Origin: Bacteroides faecis MAJ27
GTDB lineage: Bacteria > Bacteroidota > Bacteroidia > Bacteroidales > Bacteroidaceae
NCBI RefSeq assembly: GCF_900106755.1
Contig: NZ_FNNN01000006.1
Coordinates: 186,001-250,000 of the forward strand
Direction of reading: 5' to 3'
Length of the DNA: 64,000 nucleotides
Shown here in pieces: positions 53,041 through 63,912 of the stretch (position 1 is the first letter of the stretch; each line of letters begins with the position of its first letter). A program made the translations under genes and the position numbers. The notes under the pieces are model-generated. The model saw only the letters and a program-made list of their open reading frames with translations, searched no databases and was not told where the DNA came from.

Positions 53041-53536
53041 AATTTAAATAATGAGGATACAACACACCTTCCTTTTACTTCTTACATAACTTTCCGTCAT
53101 TCGAGAGACACTATTCAACTTCAAGCATGGTATATACTACTAAACAATAATGTTCTATTTTTAAGATAACATCCAAAATACAGTTGCACTAAAAGTAACA
53201 AAACAGAGAATAAAAATGCATAAATAAGTGCAACAACATGCAAATTGTTTTCGTACTGGTTAATCATAAATACCGAAAAGACTAAGTTAAGCACAATGTC
53301 TATCTACCAGAGATTTCATTATTCAAATGACAGCTAAAAGAAGTAAAAGCATAGCAATATATTCAGCTTATTCTTTAAATAAAAGAAAGGATGATTTTCA
53401 TTTTAGCAAATGCAGGCGATTTTCTATTCTTTATTTATCTGCGATACAATCACAGCATTCTCTGATTAATTAAATATTCTTTTTTGAAGAAAGTTCTTTT
53501 TTTCTGCGTCTGCGGCCGGAAAAATAAGTTCAACAG
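53041..53536. other. AT-rich intergenic stretch without recognised features
   Basis: About 500 bp between rlmF and the PUL3 sigma gene. AT-rich, with several short A and T runs. No ORF with coding character, repeat or convincing promoter was seen. It probably contains the 3' region of the sigma transcript. Confidence 0.6.
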
Positions 53537-54079
53537 TCAACGAACTATCGACATAATACAAACAATTATAGTAGTTAGTAAATCTGCAAGATCTTTACGA
53601 AGCAATTTTGTTGCCTGTTGTATACGGTAAGCAATTGTTTTCATTGAAACCCCGGAATCCTCAGCTATTTCTTTATAGCTTTTTTTTGTAAAACGATGCA
53701 TAACAAAAGCCTCCCGATAGGAAGCAGGCAATGCCTCTATGGCCTCTTTCACTCTTTTCGAAAGTTCCTGAAACTGGTATGCCTCCACGTCATGTATCAG
53801 TTTTTCCATCTCTTCATAAAACATAGTATCAACATGGTTCTTCAGTTGCCTTTGCTTTATACAATTAAGAGATCTATGGTAAACTGATTTGAGTAAATAT
53901 CTGCCCAAAGAAGTCTCGACCTGAAGCGTCTCGCGATGTTCCCACAGCCATAAAATAGCGTCTCCAGCTATCTCTTTCGACTCTTCATAGTCCACAAACC
54001 TATTTCCATACGCACAAAGAATCGGGTAGTATTTTTTAAATATACTATCGAAAGTTACCGAAGGGGCTGAGCGTACCAA
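53537..54079 (-). pseudogene. ECF sigma factor lacking a proper start (PUL3), cut by a deletion junction
   Basis: The sigma core is intact: FDSIFKKYYPILCAYGNRFV, KEIAGDAILWLWEHRE, and region 4 LPASYREAFVMHRFTKKSYKEIAEDSGVSMKTI. The only start in frame is a TTG at 54079 directly after a stop, with no ATG. The first residues (VRSAPSVT) are merely the complement of susC coding sequence. The gene therefore appears to have lost its first codons and promoter when the DNA between it and the susC interior was removed. The protein may not be made. Confidence 0.75.
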
Positions 54080-55724
54080 TTATTTCAATGCAAACGTATA
54101 CAGTGAATACAGCAGATCATTCGCCGATGCACACCATCTGAAAGGAATGGTCGGTTTCCAAGCCGAAGTGAATAAATGGCGGCAGTTACAGGCGTCCAAA
54201 TTGGACTTGATTTCAGAATCTGTTCCTAATATTAATGCGGCTACGGGTGAATCGACAATCGATAAATCCAAACTGACACATTGGGCTACAGCCGGGTTCT
54301 TCGGTCGACTCAATTATGATTATAAAGAACGGTATCTGTTGGAGGTTAATCTCCGGTATGACGGAACTTCACGTTTTGCAAAAGATAAACGCTGGAACTT
54401 GTTCCCTTCCTTCTCTGCCGGATGGAATGTGGCACGTGAGGCATTCATGGAATCTACCGGCAATATCATCAATACTCTAAAAATCCGTGGTTCTTGGGGA
54501 GAGCTGGGCAACCAGAATACGGAAAATCTATATCCGTATATCCAGTTAATGAAGTTTGTTGCTCAAGATCCTAATTCCCATTGGCTAATCAGCAACAGTC
54601 GCCCCAACACAGCGAATGCACCGGATTTGATTTCAGCGTTATTAGGCTGGGAAACCATGCGGTCATGGAATATAGGCTTTGACTTAGGTATGTTGAATAA
54701 CCGCCTGACCGTAAGCTTCGACTGGTTCAACCGAAAGACGATTAATATGGTAGGACCGGCTCCCGAACTTCCCGTAACTTTAGGGGCGAATGTACCTAAA
54801 ATGAACAATGCAGATATGCAGTCTACCGGTTTTGAATTAGATTTGGGATGGAGAGATCGTATTAAAGATTTTGATTACGGAGTACACCTGTTACTTTCCG
54901 ATGACCGTCAGAAAATCTTGAAATATCCTAATACTACAGGCAAAATAGCTACTTGGTATGTCAGTAAATATAACGGTGATATATGGGGATTTGAAACAAT
55001 TGGCATAACCAAGAGTCAGGAGGAAATGGATGCTCATCTTGCTTCACTTCCGAAAGGTGGACAGGATGCATTGGGAACTAACTGGGGCGCTGGTGATATC
55101 ATGTATCGGGACCTGAATGGCGACGGTAAGATTTCCGATGGAGCTACCCTTAACGATCCGGGTGACAAAAAGGTCATCGGTAATACTTCTCCACGGTTCC
55201 GGTTTGGACTGGATCTAAATGCATCCTGGAAAGGTTTTGATGTACGTTTATTCTTTCAGGGAGTGGCGAAACGTGATGCCTGGCTGAACGACAATATGTT
55301 TTGGGGAGCCACAGGGGGTATCTGGCAGTCGGCTTGCTTTACTTCTCATCTTGATTTCTTCCGCGAGGAAGGTGATGATTTCTGGAGCGCTAACAAGAAT
55401 GCCTATTTCCCGCGTATATTGGTTGACAATTTTGCTAAAAATCAAAAGACGCAAACCCGCTATCTTCAGAATGCTGCCTATATACGGTTGAAGAATCTGC
55501 AGATAGGATATACCATACCTGCCCAGATTACTCGTAAAATTGGTATTTCCAACTTACGGGTCTTCTTCTCTGGAGAAAATTTGTTCACCCTTACGGGACT
55601 GCCCGAAGGATTTGACCCGGAAACGATTAATACCGGTTATGGAGCGAAGGACGGATCGAACAGTTCGGGAAAGACTTATCCGCTGTCTCATACTTTCTCC
55701 ACAGGATTTAGTGTTAACTTTTAA
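54060..55724 (+). pseudogene. C-terminal half of a SusC/RagA TonB-dependent transporter (PUL3)
   Basis: Barrel sequence begins abruptly at EGAERTNYFNANVYSEYSRSF and runs intact to the normal end (TGFSVNF): about 554 residues of an expected 1000 or more. The signal peptide, STN, plug and first barrel strands are missing, so no functional transporter can form. Typical SusC blocks remain: YLLEVNLRYDGTSRFAKDKRW, IRGSWGELGNQNTENLYPYI, ADMQSTGFELDLGW, YIRLKNLQIGYTIP. The break falls within the head-to-head junction with the sigma gene. susD follows after 10 bp. Confidence 0.9.
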
Positions 55725-55734
55725 TTGATGACAT

Positions 55735-57758
55735 ATGAAAAAGATAATTAAATACTTATTTTTGCTGACAGGGGGAAGCTTTATACTCACTTCTTGCAAC
55801 GATTTTCTGGATAGAGAACCTTTGGACAGTGTAACCCCGGACAACTTTTTCTTTACCGAAAATGACTTGGCTGCCTATGCTGTAAAGCATTACAACTTCA
55901 CGACTCATGAGGGATTTAATGCCGGTATCTGGAAAAATGATAATGCAACTGATAATCAGGCCGCCACTAACTACGATAAGAAATGGATTCCCGGTCAATG
56001 GAAAGTTCCGGAAGCTTATGATAACCCTGCAAGCAACGATCCGTGGCATTTTGCAGCCATTCGTGAAGCTAATTATTTTATCGAAACAGTCGTTCCCCGT
56101 TTTGAAAAAGGAGAGATAGAAGGTTCGGAAGTAAACATCAAACACTATATTGGTGAAATGTATTTTCTTCGTGCCAAGAATTACTTGTCAAAACTGGAGA
56201 CTTTCGGTGACTTCCCGATTATAAAAAACACATTACCGGATGAAAATGAACCTCTGACTCAGGCCAGCAAACGGGAACCCCGGCATAAAGTAGCACGCTT
56301 TATTTTAGAAGACTTGGATCAGACAATCGGTTTACTGACCAATAATATATCCGGTGGCAAGAACCGAATCACAAAAAATGCTGCCTTGTTATTGAAATCC
56401 AGAGCAGCCCTGTTCGAAGCCTCCTGGCTGACTTATCACAGAGGTACCGCCTTAGTACCGGGTGGTAGCGGATGGCCGGGAAAAGCAGAGGACATTGCAG
56501 ACTTCAATATCGACACGGAAATTGCATTCTTCCTGAAAGAAGCCAAAGAGGCAGCTAAAGAGGTAATCGGCAACGCAGCTTTGATGCAGAATACAGCGAA
56601 AGATTGCATGGATGAAACAGTTAAAACGGACGAAGATAAATATAAAATGAGTAACCCCTATTTTGCTCAGTTCTCAGCGAATAGCCTGGAAGGATATTCA
56701 GAAATATTATTGTGGCGTGCATATAATCTGCTCGATTATAAAATTGTACATTCAGCTCCTTTCTATATCCGTGTCGGCGGAAATACCGGATTTACCCGGC
56801 AATATGTAGAAAGTTTCCTTTGTCGTGATGGCAAACCGATCTATACAACCGACCAGTACAAAGGAGACAAGTCATTATTGGATGTACGTAAAAACAGGGA
56901 CTTACGTTTACAACTGTTTCTGATGACACCAGGTGAAACTCTTAGTCCGAATATGTGATGAATGGTACTCCTGATTTGCTTCCGGAGGTTCCAGGACTTT
57001 TGGATATAACGGAAAAGAGATGTGTAACAGGCTATCAGGTCCGTAAAGGACTCTCAGGAAACTGGTATCGTGATGGTAATACAGCGATTGAAGGTTGTCC
57101 GGTATATCGTGTAGCCGAGGCCTATCTCAACTACATCGAAGCTGACTGTATGGAACATAACGGCACTTCCATAGGTTCGGAGGCAGCAGGATATTGGGGA
57201 GATCTTCGTGAAAGAGCCGGATTGCCGAGAGACTACACAGTAACAGTGAACAATACCGATCTCTCCAAAGAACTTGACTGGGCAGCATATTCGGCAGGTA
57301 AGCAAGTCTCTCCTCTATTATACAATATCCGTCGTGAACGGCGTTGTGAATTGCTGGCGGAAGGTCTGCGCATGCTGGATTTGAAACGCTGGAGAGCACT
57401 GGACCAAGTTAAGCATTTTGTAATTCAAGGAGTTAACATATGGGAATCCGATTTAAAGGATCAGTACATGCAGGATGGAAAAAATCTTCTGGTACAAGAA
57501 GGGACGGAAGGACAAACTTCCAATGTCTCAAGCTATGTGAATAGTGGTAAATATCTATGCCCTTACCGCACTGTGAAGACAAATAATCTCATGTACGATG
57601 CAGGATACTCATGGTGTGAAGCGCATTATCTGAATCCTATCGCTATCACGCACTTCAGAATTACTACCTCCAATCCTAATGATCTGAATACTTCTATTAT
57701 TTATCAGAATCCGGGATGGCCCCTCCAGGCCGATGAAGGATCTGACAATATAGAGTAG
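55735..57758 (+). pseudogene. SusD/RagB family gene with a one-base frameshift (PUL3)
   Basis: The first frame (55735-56958) gives a lipoprotein start (FILTSC, Cys21) and the SusD N-terminal two-thirds, then stops after LSPNM. The remainder continues in another frame (to 57758: YRVAEAYLNYIEADCMEHNG, LLAEGLRMLDLKRWRALDQV). At 56946-56957 the text CCGAATATGTG would read P-N-Y-V if one T were restored, joining the frames into about 674 residues. This is either a genuine frameshift mutation or a sequencing error. Given the damaged neighbours, decay is plausible. Confidence 0.85.
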
Positions 57759-57775
57759 AAAATTAAAAAACGAAG

Positions 57776-57870
57776 AAGAAGAAGTTATTGCAAAAGACTG
57801 GATAACAACAATATATATTATCCTAAAAAGGGAAATAAGGATAATTACAACTTCTGCAATACTTCTTCTT
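57776..57870 (+). other. Long imperfect hairpin after susD of PUL3
   Basis: 57776-57796 (AAGAAGAAGTTATTGCAAAAG) pairs with CTTCTGCAATACTTCTTCTT (57851-57870): about 19 pairs with one bulge and one mismatch. A GGATAA/TTATCC stem is inside. It starts 18 bp after the susD stop. There is no strong U-tract, so it is probably an mRNA 3' structure. The rest of the 313-bp gap to GH2 holds nothing clear. Confidence 0.6.
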
Positions 57871-58071
57871 TAACTACCGTGCAAAGCCACCCGCATATAA
57901 TAAAAGACTGTCAAACGAACCAGGCAAATATTTAAGAAAGAATAAAGCTTAGCGTCCAATGTTTAGAAGTACGGGAAAATTTGTACCTTGCCCAGACAAA
58001 GTTCTATAGCAAAACAAAATAACCTAATTATTAATACGAGAAAAAACTCAATCAAGTAAACTCTAAGAATT

Positions 58072-60759
58072 ATGAAACACCCCCTCATCTTCTGGAAAAC
58101 GGTGCTCATCTGCCTGATGCTAGCCGGAAAAACAGGAACTTATGCAGACAACTACCAACCATCTTACTCTACAGCCGGCTTTTATTCACTATCCAACACA
58201 GGACGTACAATATATAGTATGAATCCCGCCTGGCGCTTTCATAAAGGAAACATCAAAGGAGCGGAGCAATCTGGATTTAATGACAAAAGCTGGGATGTCG
58301 TATCCTTGCCCGACGGCATAGAATACCTGCCTACAGAAGCAAGCGGATGCATCAATTATCAAGGCGAAGTCTGGTATCGCAAGCACTTTACTCCGGAACA
58401 AAGCTGGAAGGGAAAACAACAGTTCCTCCATTTCGAAGCCATTATGGGAAAGTCGAAAATATGGGTGAACGGAAAATTACTAAAAGAACACTTCGGCGGT
58501 TTTCTGCCTGTTATCGTAGATGTTACTCCGTATCTGAACTATGGCGAGGATAATGTGATTGCCGTATGCGCGGATAACAGCGATGATCCCTCCTATCCTC
58601 CCGGAAAACCGCAAGATGCACTCGACTTTGCTTACTTTGGAGGTATTTACCGGGATTGCTGGATGATAGTCCACAATCATGTATTCATCACCGATCCCAA
58701 TTATGAAAATGAAACTGCCGGAGGGGGATTGTTTGTCTCCTTTGACAAAGTATCCGAGCAATCAGCATTATTAAAACTGGATGCCCATATACGCAATAAT
58801 TCAGAAAAGTCATTCAGCGGAAAAATCGTCTATGAACTTTATGACCGCAACGACAATCGTGTCCTTTCGAAAGAAACTAATTTGTCGGTAAATAATGGGA
58901 AAGCCAAACAATCTTCATGCAAGGCAACCATAGAAACACCACATCTTTGGTCGCCCGACAGCCCTTACCTTTATAAGCTCCATGTTTATGTGAAAGATAG
59001 AGCCGAAAACATTATTGACGGATATTACCGACGTATTGGCATTCGCAGCGTTGAATTCAAAGGTAAAGACGGTTTCTGGCTGAACGGAAAGCCTTATCCT
59101 TATCCTCTCATTGGGGCAAACCGCCATCAGGACTACGCTGTAATAGGCAATGCTTTACCTAACAGCCTTCACTGGCGCGATGCAAAAAAACTACGTGATG
59201 CCGGTTTGCGTGTCATCCGTAATGCCCATTATCCACAAGACCCTGCATTTATGGATGCCTGTGATGAACTGGGACTGTTTGTTATAGTCAACACACCGGG
59301 GTGGCAGTTCTGGAATGACGAACCGATTTTTGCTCAACGGGTATTTAGTGATATCCGTAATATGGTACGCCGAGACCGGAATCATCCGTGTGTATGGATG
59401 TGGGAACCTATACTGAACGAAACCTGGTATCCTGCGGATTTTGCCAAGAATGTAGTGGATATTCTCAACGAAGAATATCCGTATCCCTATTGTTATGCAG
59501 GATGTGATGTTACTGCAAGAGGACATGAATACTTCCCAATCCACTTTACCCATCCTATAAATGGAGGCGGGGGAGCCTTTAATACCGAATCTCTGGACCC
59601 GAAAATCAGCTATTATACCCGGGAATGGGGAGATAATGTAGACGACTGGAATTCTCATAACTCACCCAGTCGGGCCAACCGTGGCTGGGGAGAAGTACCC
59701 ATGTTGATACAGGCACAAGGATATGCCAAAAATGACTATCAACTCACCAGTTATGATGCACTATACAGAACTCCCAGACAGCATATGGGCGGTTGCCTCT
59801 GGCATTCATTCGACCACCAGAGGGGGTATCACCCCGATCCATTCTACGGAGGAATCATGGATGCTTTCCGACAGCCTAAGCTATCTTATTATATGTTCTG
59901 TTCCCAGCGTCCTGCCGAACCCAACAAAGGACTGATAGCGGATAGCGGACCGATGGTTTACATAGCCAACGCCATGACTCCTTTCTCTCCGAAAGAGGTG
60001 ACAATATATAGTAACTGCGACGAAGTGCGTCTTACATATTGTAAAGGAGGCAAACAATATACTTATCATAAGCCGGTAAATGAAGCCGGCATGCCTTCGC
60101 CAATCATCACATTCAAAGATGTCTTTGATGTCATGTATGACAAAAAGCTGGCGCGAAAAGGGAAACAGGCAGATTCCTATCTCTTGGCAGAAGGAATAAT
60201 GGATGGAAAGGTGGTTGCAACACACAAAGTAACTCCTGCGCGTCGTCCTGCAAAATTATTACTTTGGGCAGACGATGAAAAAGTACAAATGAAAGCGGAC
60301 GGTTCGGACATCGTGACTGTAATAGCAGCTATCGCAGATGAAAACGGAAATATCAAACGTTTAAACAATTACGAAGTAAAGTTTGAAATTGAAGGGCAGG
60401 GGCAACTTGTTGCCGACGAAGCAACCTTTACCAATCCCCGTCCGGTTCTCTGGGGAACTGCTCCGGTACTTGTAAGATCTACCACCACACCGGGAGAAAT
60501 TAAGATTCGTACATCAGTGGTATGGCAAGGCAAACATACACCGGTTTCAAGCGAACTGGTTATCCACACTTTCCCCTCAGAATATACTCTGATCACGAAT
60601 AAAGAAGAAATGATACAAGCTCAATCAACAGACAGACGTACCAATGAAAAAGCCAGTACCGTTTCATCCGATTGCGAGAAGCGTGTCCGTGAATTGCAAC
60701 AGGAATTAAACCGTCTGAAACTGAGAGAAGTAGAGAAACAGCAGAGTGATTTTGAATAA
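58072..60759 (+). CDS. GH2 family glycoside hydrolase (beta-galactosidase-like), secreted
   Basis: Signal peptide to about residue 26. The jelly-roll sugar-binding domain (about 45-200), Ig-like domain (about 215-330) and catalytic barrel are in GH2 order. IRNAHYPQDPAFMDACDELG is a family block. The acid/base Glu450 is in WEPILNETW and the likely nucleophile Glu518 in YTREWGD. Further Ig-like domains and a charged C-terminal coiled tail (about 845-895) follow. 895 aa and apparently intact, unlike its neighbours. Substrate not certain. Confidence 0.9.
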   Translation: MKHPLIFWKTVLICLMLAGKTGTYADNYQPSYSTAGFYSLSNTGRTIYSMNPAWRFHKGNIKGAEQSGFNDKSWDVVSLPDGIEYLPTEASGCINYQGEVWYRKHFTPEQSWKGKQQFLHFEAIMGKSKIWVNGKLLKEHFGGFLPVIVDVTPYLNYGEDNVIAVCADNSDDPSYPPGKPQDALDFAYFGGIYRDCWMIVHNHVFITDPNYENETAGGGLFVSFDKVSEQSALLKLDAHIRNNSEKSFSGKIVYELYDRNDNRVLSKETNLSVNNGKAKQSSCKATIETPHLWSPDSPYLYKLHVYVKDRAENIIDGYYRRIGIRSVEFKGKDGFWLNGKPYPYPLIGANRHQDYAVIGNALPNSLHWRDAKKLRDAGLRVIRNAHYPQDPAFMDACDELGLFVIVNTPGWQFWNDEPIFAQRVFSDIRNMVRRDRNHPCVWMWEPILNETWYPADFAKNVVDILNEEYPYPYCYAGCDVTARGHEYFPIHFTHPINGGGGAFNTESLDPKISYYTREWGDNVDDWNSHNSPSRANRGWGEVPMLIQAQGYAKNDYQLTSYDALYRTPRQHMGGCLWHSFDHQRGYHPDPFYGGIMDAFRQPKLSYYMFCSQRPAEPNKGLIADSGPMVYIANAMTPFSPKEVTIYSNCDEVRLTYCKGGKQYTYHKPVNEAGMPSPIITFKDVFDVMYDKKLARKGKQADSYLLAEGIMDGKVVATHKVTPARRPAKLLLWADDEKVQMKADGSDIVTVIAAIADENGNIKRLNNYEVKFEIEGQGQLVADEATFTNPRPVLWGTAPVLVRSTTTPGEIKIRTSVVWQGKHTPVSSELVIHTFPSEYTLITNKEEMIQAQSTDRRTNEKASTVSSDCEKRVRELQQELNRLKLREVEKQQSDFE

Positions 60760-60809
60760 TCACCACATTATAAATAGGATAAACACAAACTTATTAAAAT
60801 TGCAATAAT

Positions 60810-61304
60810 ATGAATAGAATATTATATACTTCATTTTTATTAGGAGCAGGCTTCACCTGCATAAAAGCCCAGTCAAGTACTCCTCCTAACATTGTATTGA
60901 TTTTATGCGACGATATGGGCTTTTCCGACCTAGGTTGTTACGGAAGTGAAATCCAGACTCCCAACATAAATAATCTCGCCGAAAATGGTATCCGCTTCAG
61001 CCTGTTCAAGAACACAGGCAGAGATCTGTTTTTTGAGCATCAGAGCTACTGCGCCATTATTTCCGACCACTGGAAACTAGTACGTGGCAGCCGGAATGAG
61101 CCATGGGAATTAATAGAGTTATCGACCGATCCGTTTGAAACGAAAGACCTGTCTGCCCAGTATCCAAAACTAGTAAAAAAGCTGGAAATCAAGTGGAATA
61201 AATGGGCGGAACGGTCTAATGTGTTTCCACTCGAAAACAAGCCCTGGTCCGAAAGAATCAGATACTATATAGAACGAAACCCAGAGCAAAATGGAAAAGA
61301 ATAA
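60810..61304 (+). pseudogene. Sulfatase with a large internal deletion
   Basis: The N-terminus is a normal secreted sulfatase (signal peptide, then NIVLILCDDMGFSDLGCYG with metal ligands D34-D35). At about residue 64 (base 61001) it jumps to the C-terminal part (RDLFFEHQSYCAIISDHWKLVRG and the tail). The region containing the catalytic C-x-P-x-R motif is absent. 164 residues remain of about 500. The reading frame is kept, but the protein cannot be an active sulfatase. Confidence 0.88.
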
Positions 61305-61335
61305 TATTTTTTTTAGGAGATAGTCGTTTTTTTAC

Positions 61336-61343
61336 TATTTTTG
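61336..61343 (+). promoter_or_regulatory. -7 box before GH95
   Basis: TATTTTTG on the plus strand, 71 bp before the ATG at 61415. It would let GH95 be expressed apart from the damaged upstream operon. Confidence 0.45.
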
Positions 61344-61414
61344 CGGTGAGTCACAAGACCGACATCTAATATATTTTCCATTATACACCTAATATTAATA
61401 AAAACACAACGACG

Positions 61415-63853
61415 ATGAGAAAAAAATGCTCGTTTCTATTTTGTATTTTATTTACATTCCTTACGGGACATGCAGAAAGTATAGAATACACTAAAGGACT
61501 TTCTATTTGGTTTGATACCCCTAACACTTTGGAAGGACAAGCAATCTGGCACGGTAGAAAATCAGACACCAGTTGGGAATCACAATCATTGCCTATCGGC
61601 AACGGAAGTATTGGTGCCAATATTCTGGGTTCAGTAGAAGCGGAGCGTATTACTTTTAATGAGAAAACACTCTGGCGTGGCGGTCCTAACACAGCGAAGG
61701 GAGCGGATTATTATTGGAATGTGAACAAACAGTCGGCTCATATATTGGATGAAATACGGAAAGCGTTTATAGAGGGAGACCAGCAGAAAGCAGAAAAGCT
61801 GACACGGGAGAATTTCAACAGTGAAGTTCCTTATGAATATTCCGGAGAAAAGCCTTTCCGCTTCGGTAATTTCACCACCATGGGGGAGTTCTATATAGAA
61901 ACCGGATTGAACACAGTAAAGATGAGCGAATACAAACGCATCTTGTCGCTGGACTCGGCAATGGCAGTAGTCCAATTCAAAAAAGACAATGTGGCTTATC
62001 AACGCAACTATTTTATTTCTTATCCTGCCAATGTAATGGTCATGCGTTTCAGTGCCGACCAACCAGGTAAGCAGAATCTAATTTTCAGTTATGCACCCAA
62101 TCCGATGTCTACCGGACAAATCGCTATTGATGGCAGTAACGGTCTTGTTTATTCTGCTTTTCTGGAGAACAACGGAATGAAATATGCAGTGCGTATCCAA
62201 GCTACAGTGAAAGGCGGAACTTTGAATAATTCAGATGGAAAACTTACAATAAAGGACGCAGATGAAGCGGTGTTCTATGTCACTGCTGATACCGATTATA
62301 AAATGAATTTCGCACCGGACTTCACCGATCCTAAAACATATGTCGGTGTTAATCCACTTGAAACAACGCAGCAATGGATGGAGGATGCAGTAGCCAAAGG
62401 ATATACCAACTTACTGGACGAGCATTATAAAGACTACGCCGCTTTGTTCAACCGGGTGAAACTGGAGTTGAATCCTACAGTGAAAACTGCAAATCTGCCG
62501 ACAGAACAACGACTAAAAAACTATCGGAAAGGACAGCCGGACTACTACTTGGAAAAACTCTATTATCAGTTCGGACGCTATCTGCTGATAGCCAGTTCAC
62601 GACCGGGCAATATGCCCGCCAACCTGCAAGGTATCTGGCATAACAACATAGACGGGCCTTGGCGTGTGGATTATCATAACAACATTAATATCCAAATGAA
62701 CTACTGGCCGGCCTGCTCTACAAACCTGGATGAGTGTATGCTTCCGTTAATCGATTTTATCCGCACCTTAGTGAAACCGGGGGAAAAGACCGCTCAGTCT
62801 TATTTTGGTGCAAGAGGATGGACAGCATCTATCTCCGCCAACATCTTCGGCTTTACTACCCCATTGGAAAGTCAGGATATGTCATGGAATTTTAATCCGA
62901 TGGCAGGTCCCTGGCTGGCAACCCATGTCTGGGAATATTATGATTACACCCAAAATCTGAAATTTCTGAAAGAAACCGGATATGAACTGATTAAGAGCAG
63001 TGCGAATTTTGCAGTTGATTATCTATGGCATAAGCCCGACGGCACATATACAGCTGCGCCATCTACTTCACCGGAGCACGGTCCGATTGATCAGGGAGCT
63101 ACATTTGTGCACGCAGTAATCCGTGAAATCCTATTGGATGCCATCAAAGCAAGTAAAGAACTGGGAATAGACAAAAAAGAGCGTAAGCAATGGGAACATG
63201 TACTTGCCAATCTCACCCCTTATAAAATAGGACGCTATGGTCAGTTAATGGAATGGTCGGTTGATATTGATGACCCGAAAGATGAACACCGCCATGTAAA
63301 CCATCTGTTCGGCTTACATCCGGGGCATACCGTTTCTCCTGTCACTACTCCCGAACTGGCAGAAGCTGCTAAAGTAGTATTGGTACATCGTGGTGACGGA
63401 GCTACCGGTTGGAGTATGGGATGGAAGCTGAACCAATGGGCACGCTTGCAAGATGGAAACCACGCTTATACCCTTTTTGGCAATCTGTTGAAGAACGGAA
63501 CAATGGATAATTTATGGGATACACATCCTCCTTTCCAGATTGACGGAAACTTTGGTGGCACAGCCGGTATTACAGAAATGCTATTGCAGAGCCATATGGG
63601 ATTCATCCAATTACTGCCTGCCCTGCCGGATGCGTGGAAAGACGGTTCAATTCAAGGTGTATGCGCCAAAGGAAATTTCGAGATAGGTATTATATGGAAA
63701 GACGGACTCTTGAAAGAAGCTACCCTCCTATCTAAGGCAGGACAGAATTGTACCGTGAAGTATGCTGATAAAACAATCTCGTTCAAGACTGTAAAAGGAC
63801 ATAGCTATCAGCTAAAATATGACAAAGAGAATGGATTAATAAAAATCAAATAA
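61415..63853 (+). CDS. GH95 alpha-L-fucosidase-type hydrolase, secreted
   Basis: Inverting enzyme, usually specific for alpha-1,2-fucose; some relatives cut alpha-galactose. Signal peptide 1-20. N-terminal beta domain (about 40-320), helical (alpha/alpha)6 barrel (about 370-710) and C-terminal beta domain. Key residues are visible: NINIQMNYWPA (Asn423 and Asn425), SPEHG (Glu554) and HPPFQIDGNFG (Asp710). 812 aa, intact. It lies downstream of the broken sulfatase, with its own possible promoter. Confidence 0.93.
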   Translation: MRKKCSFLFCILFTFLTGHAESIEYTKGLSIWFDTPNTLEGQAIWHGRKSDTSWESQSLPIGNGSIGANILGSVEAERITFNEKTLWRGGPNTAKGADYYWNVNKQSAHILDEIRKAFIEGDQQKAEKLTRENFNSEVPYEYSGEKPFRFGNFTTMGEFYIETGLNTVKMSEYKRILSLDSAMAVVQFKKDNVAYQRNYFISYPANVMVMRFSADQPGKQNLIFSYAPNPMSTGQIAIDGSNGLVYSAFLENNGMKYAVRIQATVKGGTLNNSDGKLTIKDADEAVFYVTADTDYKMNFAPDFTDPKTYVGVNPLETTQQWMEDAVAKGYTNLLDEHYKDYAALFNRVKLELNPTVKTANLPTEQRLKNYRKGQPDYYLEKLYYQFGRYLLIASSRPGNMPANLQGIWHNNIDGPWRVDYHNNINIQMNYWPACSTNLDECMLPLIDFIRTLVKPGEKTAQSYFGARGWTASISANIFGFTTPLESQDMSWNFNPMAGPWLATHVWEYYDYTQNLKFLKETGYELIKSSANFAVDYLWHKPDGTYTAAPSTSPEHGPIDQGATFVHAVIREILLDAIKASKELGIDKKERKQWEHVLANLTPYKIGRYGQLMEWSVDIDDPKDEHRHVNHLFGLHPGHTVSPVTTPELAEAAKVVLVHRGDGATGWSMGWKLNQWARLQDGNHAYTLFGNLLKNGTMDNLWDTHPPFQIDGNFGGTAGITEMLLQSHMGFIQLLPALPDAWKDGSIQGVCAKGNFEIGIIWKDGLLKEATLLSKAGQNCTVKYADKTISFKTVKGHSYQLKYDKENGLIKIK

Positions 63854-63912
63854 CAACACTTAGACTTATGCCATTTTAAATGAATACAAAAACATTTACC
63901 CCCAAATCGACC

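Noticed and set aside
56955-57758. Second half of susD as a separate gene starting at GTG 56955
   Set aside because: It has no ribosome site or signal peptide, and its sequence is the normal SusD C-terminal third; a frameshift explains it better.
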